From positions 1 through 10,604 of the forward strand of contig DZAU01000032.1 in the NCBI GenBank assembly GCA_022729635.1: a stretch of DNA of 10,604 bases, written 5' to 3'. This DNA is from Flavobacterium psychrophilum. GTDB taxonomy: Bacteria; Bacteroidota; Bacteroidia; Flavobacteriales; Flavobacteriaceae. Position 1 is the first letter of the stretch. Every line of letters starts with the position of its first letter. A program made the translations under genes and the position numbers. Shown here piece after piece: positions 6,518 through 10,604 of this stretch. Under the pieces are notes generated by a model. It saw only the letters and a program-made list of their open reading frames with translations, was not told the origin of the DNA and ran no database searches.

Positions 6518-7333
6518 TTATTCTTCGGTTACTGGAGTTTCTGTTACAGCAGGAGCAACTACTTCTACTTCGGCAACTACCACTTCAGTTACTGGAGCAA
6601 CTACTTCTTCAGTAGCAGCTTCAGGTTGCGCATCTGCATCAGAACCTCTATTAGAAAGGCCTTCAACAATTGCAGCTGTAACTATAGTTAAAATTTTATC
6701 GATTGATTTAGAAGCGTCATCATTTGCCGGAATTACATATTCTACCTCTCTTGGGTCAGAATTAGTATCTACCATTGCGAAAACTGGAATGTTTAATTTT
6801 TGAGCTTCTTTTATTGCGATGTGTTCTGCTTTAATGTCAACTACGAACAATGCTGCAGGAAGTCTGGACATATCTGCGATTGAACCTAAGTTTTTCTCTA
6901 ATTTAGCACGAAGACGATCCACTTGCAAACGCTCTTTTTTAGAAAGAGTCATAAATGTTCCGTCTTTCTTCATTTTATCAATAGTAGCCATTTTTTTAAC
7001 CGCTTTACGGATAGTTACGAAGTTGGTCAACATTCCGCCAGGCCATCTTTCAGTGATGTATGGCATGTTACAAGCTGCTGCTTTATCGGCAACGATGTCT
7101 TTGGCTTGTTTTTTGGTAGCTACGAATAGTATTTTTCTACCTGATGCTGCGATTTTTTTCAAAGCTTCGTTAGCTTCTTCTATTTTTGCTGCAGTTTTAT
7201 ATAGATTGATAATGTGAATTCCATTACGTTCCATATATATGTAAGGAGCCATATTTGGATCCCATTTTCTAGTCATGTGTCCGAAATGAACACCTGCTTC
7301 TAGTAATTCTTTTACTTCTATTTTGTTTGACAT
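6518..7333 (-). CDS. rpsB: 30S ribosomal protein uS2 with acidic C-terminal tail
   Basis: uS2 is a late-assembling protein of the small ribosomal subunit that sits near the mRNA exit side, close to uS1. Landmarks of its 271 residues are the N-terminal block LEAGVHFGHMTRKWDPNMAP (11-30), ERNGIHIINL (35-44), ERWPGGMLTNF (95-105) and the signature PVFAMVDTNSDP (183-194). The folded domain ends near 230. The last 40 residues are a low-complexity Val/Glu/Ala/Thr tail that is strongly acidic, and the DNA coding for it contains an internal direct duplication. Downstream tsf is the classical partner. Upstream, rpsI ends 228 bases away; that gap contains heptamer repeats and no clear consensus promoter, so rpsB may have its own weak promoter or be read through from rplM-rpsI. 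Confidence 0.97.
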   Translation of the reverse strand: MSNKIEVKELLEAGVHFGHMTRKWDPNMAPYIYMERNGIHIINLYKTAAKIEEANEALKKIAASGRKILFVATKKQAKDIVADKAAACNMPYITERWPGGMLTNFVTIRKAVKKMATIDKMKKDGTFMTLSKKERLQVDRLRAKLEKNLGSIADMSRLPAALFVVDIKAEHIAIKEAQKLNIPVFAMVDTNSDPREVEYVIPANDDASKSIDKILTIVTAAIVEGLSNRGSDADAQPEAATEEVVAPVTEVVVAEVEVVAPAVTETPVTEE

Positions 7334-7383
7334 TTTTTGTTTAGTTTACGTTCTGTTGATTAGCAATGTGTTTTTAATAAGTT

Positions 7384-7411
7384 TATGGTTTGTAGTTTGT
7401 GGGTTATAGTT
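7384..7411. repeat. Degenerate heptamer array A (TRTRGKT-like)
   Basis: Four consecutive 7-base units, TATGGTT, TGTAGTT, TGTGGGT and TATAGTT, occupy the non-coding gap between rpsI and rpsB. The units are similar but not identical. The array ends close to a short palindrome, AGTTTTT/AAAAAACT (7408-7422), that joins it to the second array. Confidence 0.6.
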
Positions 7412-7419
7412 TTTAAAAA

Positions 7420-7454
7420 ACTTCTAACTTCTGACTTCTAACTTCTAACTTTTC
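7420..7454. repeat. Heptamer tandem repeat array B (ACTTCTA)n
   Basis: Units ACTTCTA, ACTTCTG, ACTTCTA and ACTTCTA (7420-7447) are followed by a decayed unit ACTTTTC (7448-7454). Read on the minus strand, in the direction of rpsB transcription, the unit is TAGAAGT. The array lies about 85-120 bases upstream of the rpsB start, so it would be in the rpsB leader or promoter region. Copy number in such arrays often varies between strains. Confidence 0.85.
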
Positions 7455-7530
7455 AACCCATTTAGATGCTAAACTAATTTCCCAACGCATCGGGATAACT
7501 CAACATGTTTTTAAATTTAATTATCAATAA

Positions 7531-7553
7531 GTCTTGTACGTATTGCACAAGAC
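7531..7553 (-). terminator. rpsI: Hairpin just after rpsI, weak terminator or processing site
   Basis: A perfect 7-bp stem, GTCTTGT (7531-7537) with ACAAGAC (7547-7553), has a 9-base loop. It starts 8 bases past the rpsI stop. The minus-strand sequence that follows (TTATTGATAATTAAATTT) lacks a continuous U-run, so termination may be partial and transcription could continue into rpsB. Confidence 0.5.
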
Positions 7554-7561
7554 AGGCAATA

Positions 7562-7948
7562 TTAACGTTTAGAGAATTGGAATCTCTTACGAGCTTTTTT
7601 CTGACCGAATTTTTTACGTTCAACCATTCTTGGGTCTCTTGTTAATAAACCTTCTGGTTTTAAGATAGCTCTGTTTCCTTCGCCAACTTCACACATTACT
7701 CTAGCCAAAGCCATTCTTACAGCTTCTGCTTGCCCTGTTGAACCACCTCCGTAAACGTTCACTTTTACATCAAAGTTGTTTACGTTTTCTGTCATAGACA
7801 TAGGTTGTAAAACTTTGTATTGTAAAGTTGCAGTTGGGAAATAAGTTGCGAATGGTTTTTTGTTTACAGTGATAACTCCTGTTCCTTCTGAAACATATAC
7901 ACGTGCAACAGCGGTTTTTCTTCTACCGATTTTGTGAATTACTCCCAT
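7562..7948 (-). CDS. rpsI: 30S ribosomal protein uS9
   Basis: uS9 belongs to the head of the small subunit, and its C-terminal tail reaches the P-site tRNA. The 128 residues have the normal length. Features seen are the N-terminal GRRKTAVARVY (8-18), the central VNVYGGGSTGQAEAVRMALA block, LLTRDPRMVERKKFGQKKAR, and the highly basic end RKRFQFSKR with the terminal Lys-Arg that contacts tRNA. Its ATG overlaps the rplM stop by one base (TAATG), so it is translated by coupling from rplM. A hairpin follows its stop. Confidence 0.97.
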   Translation of the reverse strand: MGVIHKIGRRKTAVARVYVSEGTGVITVNKKPFATYFPTATLQYKVLQPMSMTENVNNFDVKVNVYGGGSTGQAEAVRMALARVMCEVGEGNRAILKPEGLLTRDPRMVERKKFGQKKARKRFQFSKR

Positions 7949-8403
7949 TACTTAAGATCGTTTAGGTTAACAGTTCTAGGTTTTTGAGCGCCTTGTTTGT
8001 GCTCTGATCCTACAACAACATTTAGATTTCTGAAAAGTTCTGCTCCTAATTTATTTTTAGGCAACATTCCTTTTACTGCTTTTTCCACTAGTAAAGCTGG
8101 GTTTTTGCTTTGCAATACTTTAGCGGTTAAAGTTCTTTGTCCTCCAGGGTAACCAGTGTGACGAACATAAATTTTTTCGTCTAGTTTGTTGCCTGTAAGG
8201 TTGATTTTTTCTGAGTTGATAACAATTACGTTATCCCCACAGTCCACGTGTGGTGTGTAACTTGGCTTATACTTACCTCTCAAAATCATAGCGACTTTGG
8301 AAGCAAGACGGCCCAAGTTGTGTCCGTCAGCGTCTACCACAATCCATTCTTTGGATACGGTTGCTTTGCTTGCTGATACTGTTTTGTAGCTTAATGCGTT
8401 CAC
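7948..8403 (-). CDS. rplM: 50S ribosomal protein uL13, GTG start
   Basis: uL13 is an early-assembling protein of the large subunit that binds 23S rRNA. The 151 residues carry the conserved blocks EWIVVDADGHNLGRLASKVA, HVDCGDNVIVINSEKINLTG, YVRHTGYPGGQ and the signature region KAVKGMLPKNKLG. The gene starts with GTG at 8403: the reading MNALSYKTVSASKATV at the front fits flavobacterial uL13 N-termini as I know them, and no ATG lies nearby in frame. A near-perfect promoter stands about 40 bases upstream, and there is no Shine-Dalgarno motif. It is first in a unit with rpsI and possibly rpsB-tsf. In E. coli uL13 represses its own operon; I see no evidence for or against this here. Confidence 0.96.
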   Translation of the reverse strand: MNALSYKTVSASKATVSKEWIVVDADGHNLGRLASKVAMILRGKYKPSYTPHVDCGDNVIVINSEKINLTGNKLDEKIYVRHTGYPGGQRTLTAKVLQSKNPALLVEKAVKGMLPKNKLGAELFRNLNVVVGSEHKQGAQKPRTVNLNDLK

Positions 8404-8448
8404 AATAATTTATTTTAATTAAACATTCCATCCCAAATAAAGGGGTTG

Positions 8449-8479
8449 CAAAAGTACAATTATTTTCTTTAAATGCAAA
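8449..8479 (-). promoter_or_regulatory. rplM: Consensus promoter of rplM-rpsI
   Basis: The minus strand reads TTTG (8479-8476), 19 bases, then TACTTTTG (8456-8449). Both elements and the spacing match the Bacteroidetes consensus exactly, as expected for a highly expressed ribosomal unit. Transcription would start near 8442, giving a leader of about 40 bases before the GTG. Confidence 0.82.
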
Positions 8480-8652
8480 TACACTTGAAATTTTATTTTA
8501 TTCTGATTATCAGTCCATAAAGTGTTTGTTTTTCTGGTGATTTTGTTTTTGACATCTTTCATTAAACAGGATACGTTTTCTTTCGATTTGGTTTTTTAAA
8601 CAATTGACGCTAAGTTTTTTTTACTTCGGAGGTTATTCTTATCGATTTATTC

Positions 8653-8660
8653 TATTTTTG
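8653..8660 (+). promoter_or_regulatory. Candidate -7 box for the exported racemase gene
   Basis: TATTTTTG matches TAnnTTTG. The predicted start is near 8666, about 17 bases before the ATG at 8683. The -33 region has no clean TTTG at 19 bases; TTCG (8625-8628) is the nearest resemblance, at a longer spacing. The rest of the gap (8480-8640) shows only AT-rich sequence and a short dyad at 8503-8513. Confidence 0.45.
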
Positions 8661-8682
8661 ATTTGAAATTAATTCAATCCGT

Positions 8683-10164
8683 ATGAAATTTTTTAAATCC
8701 CTTGTCCTTTTATTTGTAGGACTCCATATTGGCTTTGCCCAAGATTTGCCTATTATTAAAACTATTTTGTCAGATTCAACTAGTTTTTATTACACTAATT
8801 TTAAGGACTATCCTGCTTTACAATCGAATATGCCGATTGGAGTTTTTGATTCAGGAACTGGCGGACTTACGGTTATGAATGCCATCGTGACATTGGATAC
8901 TTATAATAACAAAACGCATCAAAAAGGAGCTGACGGAATTCCTGATTTCTCTTCGGAAGACTTTATTTATCTGGCGGATCAAGCCAATATGCCTTATGGG
9001 AATTATGCCGCAATGGAAAAAACCGATTTGCTTAAAGAACACATCATTAAAGACGCACAATTTTTATTGGGAAAAAAATTCTATAACAATAATGAATTGT
9101 TTGCCAATAAAAAACAAATTAAGGTTTTGGTCGTAGCTTGTAATACTGCGACAGCGTACGGATTAAGTGATATAGAACAATTTTTGGATAAAACCCAAAC
9201 AAAAGTCAAGGTTATTGGAGTTATAAATGCGGGAGTTAAGGGTGCTTTGGCTACTTTCAAAAAAGCAAAAAGTGGCAGTATTGGTATTTTTGCAACTGCC
9301 GGAACTGTGGCTTCGAATGGGTATACCAATGCGTTGAAAAAATTAATTGACACTGAAAAATATAAAGGAAATATTCAATTTTATAGTCAAGGCGGAGTAG
9401 GTTTGGCCGAAGCCGTTGACGAAGATTTGAATTATATCGACAATAAAGCGACTCAACCCAGAGACTTGTATAAAGGGCCAAGTTTGGAACAAAATAATTT
9501 AAATATTGACAAAACCTTATTGAGTATTTATGGATTTGATTTTTCAAACTTCAAAATGCTTTGCGACAGCAAGGTTTCAGACCAATGCAGCATTATGCAA
9601 ATCAATTCGCCCGAAAATTATGTGCGCTATCACTTGGTTTCCTTGCTCGAAAAAATGAAAGCTGCGCCTGACGCACTTCCGTTAAAGACTTTGATTTTGG
9701 GTTGCACCCATTATCCGTTTTTAACAGACGAAATTCACAAAGTTTTGGCAGAATTGAGAAACGTAAAAGTGGATGGAAAATACCGTTATCGCAGACTTCT
9801 TTCAAAAAATGTAAAATTGATTGACCCATCAGTATTTACAGCCCAAGAAGTGTATGTCTATTTGAATCAAGAAAAATTATTAAATGAATTGGATAAAAAA
9901 ATGCGGGCTGATTTTTACATCAGTATTCCCAATTTAAAAAACATTCAGGTTGTGACCGAAGATGGTGGAAAAAGATTTACTTATGATTATAAATATGGCA
10001 GAAATGCTGGGTTAAACCAAGAATACATCCAAATAGTTCCGTTTTCAAAATCAAATATTCCCTTGGAAACAAGCAATCGATTTCAAAAACAAATTCCAAA
10101 AATCTACGAACTCTTGCTCAATTCGAGTCAAAATCAGTTACTTTCTCCTGAAGACAAATGGTAA
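8683..10164 (+). CDS. Exported glutamate racemase-like protein (MurI family, enlarged)
   Basis: A member of the Asp/Glu racemase superfamily, closest by motif to MurI, which interconverts L- and D-glutamate without a cofactor. The motifs are IGVFDSGTGGLTVM at 52-65 (Asp56, Ser57), YLADQANMPYGNY at 96-108, VVACNTATA at 150-158 with catalytic Cys153, TAGTVASNGY at 205-214, and LILGCTHYPFL at 337-347 with catalytic Cys341 and His343. All key residues are present, so activity is likely. Two features are unusual. It begins with a signal peptide (MKFFKSLVLLFVGLHIGFAQ, cleavage after Gln20), which predicts periplasmic location. It is also 493 residues long against about 260-280 for MurI, with roughly 60 extra residues between the TVASNGY motif and Cys341, and a C-terminal extension after about 400. 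It is monocistronic and divergent from rplM. The true substrate is unconfirmed, and the cell probably has a separate cytoplasmic MurI elsewhere. Confidence 0.9.
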   Translation: MKFFKSLVLLFVGLHIGFAQDLPIIKTILSDSTSFYYTNFKDYPALQSNMPIGVFDSGTGGLTVMNAIVTLDTYNNKTHQKGADGIPDFSSEDFIYLADQANMPYGNYAAMEKTDLLKEHIIKDAQFLLGKKFYNNNELFANKKQIKVLVVACNTATAYGLSDIEQFLDKTQTKVKVIGVINAGVKGALATFKKAKSGSIGIFATAGTVASNGYTNALKKLIDTEKYKGNIQFYSQGGVGLAEAVDEDLNYIDNKATQPRDLYKGPSLEQNNLNIDKTLLSIYGFDFSNFKMLCDSKVSDQCSIMQINSPENYVRYHLVSLLEKMKAAPDALPLKTLILGCTHYPFLTDEIHKVLAELRNVKVDGKYRYRRLLSKNVKLIDPSVFTAQEVYVYLNQEKLLNELDKKMRADFYISIPNLKNIQVVTEDGGKRFTYDYKYGRNAGLNQEYIQIVPFSKSNIPLETSNRFQKQIPKIYELLLNSSQNQLLSPEDKW

Positions 10165-10220
10165 TTTAGGATAAAATAGTACATAATTGATTTTTAAAAC
10201 CAGGTTTAAAGAGTAAATTT

Positions 10221-10235
10221 TGTAAAATTTTTACA
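10221..10235. other. AT-rich perfect dyad upstream of the LacI-family gene
   Basis: TGTAAAA, T, TTTTACA forms a 7+1+7 perfect dyad about 90 bases before the regulator's start. It could be an operator or chance in AT-rich DNA. The remainder of the 159-base gap (10165-10323) has an imperfect hairpin after the racemase stop (about 10192-10210, without a T-run) and a near-consensus -7 box TACTTTAG (10298-10305) about 19 bases before the regulator ATG. Confidence 0.3.
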
Positions 10236-10323
10236 GAATTACAACTTTCGCTAATTTTTTATCATTTATATAAAGACGCAGTTCGGCGGTTTTTTATTAC
10301 TTTAGCATTTTAAAATTCATTTT

Positions 10324-10604
10324 ATGAAAGCTAAAGCTACTCTTAAACAAATCGCAAAAGAACTTAATGTTTCTGTTTCCACAGTTTCAAAAGCACTGAA
10401 TGATAGCCCAGAAATTAGCGAACAAACGAAAACCAGAATCAAGGAATACGCTAAACTTAAAAACTATAAGCCCAACGTTATTGGTCTGAATTTAAAAAAC
10501 AGAAAAACAAAAACCATTGGCGTTATTATTCCAAACATTCTAAATTCTTTTTTCGCTAAAGTATTTAGTGGCATAGAAAAAATTGCCGATGAAAAAGGAT
10601 ATAA
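10324..10604 (+). CDS. LacI-family transcriptional regulator, N-terminal part
   Basis: Only the first 93 residues are in the window. Residues 5-26 (ATLKQIAKELNVSVSTVSKALN) are a classic LacI-type helix-turn-helix, followed by the hinge region (YKPNVIGLNLKNRKT) and the start of the periplasmic-binding-protein-like effector domain (TIGVIIPNILNSFFAKVFSGI). Family members bind a palindromic operator and respond to a sugar or nucleotide ligand. In Bacteroidetes they often sit beside polysaccharide or sugar uptake genes, but the downstream neighbours are outside this window, so no ligand can be proposed. The ATG at 10324 sits at the usual distance before the helix-turn-helix. Confidence 0.93.
   Translation, partial: MKAKATLKQIAKELNVSVSTVSKALNDSPEISEQTKTRIKEYAKLKNYKPNVIGLNLKNRKTKTIGVIIPNILNSFFAKVFSGIEKIADEKGY

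Noticed and set aside
6486..6803. Open frame of about 105 codons on the plus strand over the end of rpsB
   Set aside because: It is a Ser/Thr/Ala-rich shadow of the repetitive uS2 tail on the other strand, with no independent support.
8503..8513. Short dyad CTGAT-T-ATCAG, with ACACTT/AAGTGT further out (8481-8486, 8520-8525)
   Set aside because: The stems are short and expected by chance in AT-rich DNA, and the position fits neither promoter.
8628..8632. GGAGG, a perfect Shine-Dalgarno-like core
   Set aside because: It lies about 50 bases before the racemase ATG, with no start codon at a workable distance, and flavobacteria generally do not use Shine-Dalgarno pairing.
10276..10297. Possible mini terminator CGC-loop-GCG followed by a T-run before the regulator gene
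   Set aside because: The stem has only three pairs, too weak to call.
1..10604. A novel defence, mobile or phage system
   Set aside because: No nuclease, helicase, toxin-antitoxin, integrase, transposase or CRISPR signature was seen; nearly all genes are core or widely distributed flavobacterial genes.

Overview
The window looks like a chromosomal segment of a Flavobacterium-like member of the Bacteroidetes. The evidence is an AT-rich sequence, start sites without Shine-Dalgarno motifs, several promoters of the Bacteroidetes type (TTTG, about 19 bases, TAnnTTTG), signal peptides ending in ..AQ, the gene order rplM-rpsI-rpsB-tsf, and flavobacterial-type variants of every core protein. The species cannot be named from sequence reading alone.

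Left part (1-5300). A minus-strand sensor histidine kinase runs off the left edge. It is separated by a structured, repeat-like intergenic element from a plus-strand DUF3127 protein that carries an SSB-type acidic tail and has a textbook promoter and terminator. Next comes a divergent pair: an exported PAP2 phosphatase (minus) and the plus-strand pair aat (leucyl/phenylalanyl-tRNA--protein transferase) and a MOSC/mARC-like molybdenum-cofactor protein, which overlap by ATGA. The MOSC gene collides tail to tail, overlapping by 6 bases, with tag (3-methyladenine DNA glycosylase I). tag is itself translationally coupled (TAATG) to an upstream lipoprotein of unknown function.

Centre (5300-8500). 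This is a minus-strand translation cluster: rplM (GTG start, near-consensus promoter), rpsI (coupled by TAATG), rpsB and tsf, closed by a strong hairpin terminator at 5497-5536. The two gaps inside the cluster are unusual. The rpsI-rpsB gap carries two arrays of 7-base repeats. The rpsB-tsf gap carries a 30-base inverted repeat able to fold into a large hairpin.

Right part (8500-10604). A plus-strand gene encodes an enlarged glutamate racemase homologue (493 residues) with an N-terminal signal peptide and both catalytic cysteines. Its predicted export is the most unusual feature here, because MurI normally works in the cytoplasm. The N-terminus of a LacI-family regulator runs off the right edge. 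No tRNA, rRNA, CRISPR array, insertion sequence or phage gene was seen, and no gap longer than 300 bases lacks a gene. Most of the window is ordinary core genome. The items worth a second look are the exported racemase, the SSB-tailed DUF3127 protein and three intergenic repeat structures.
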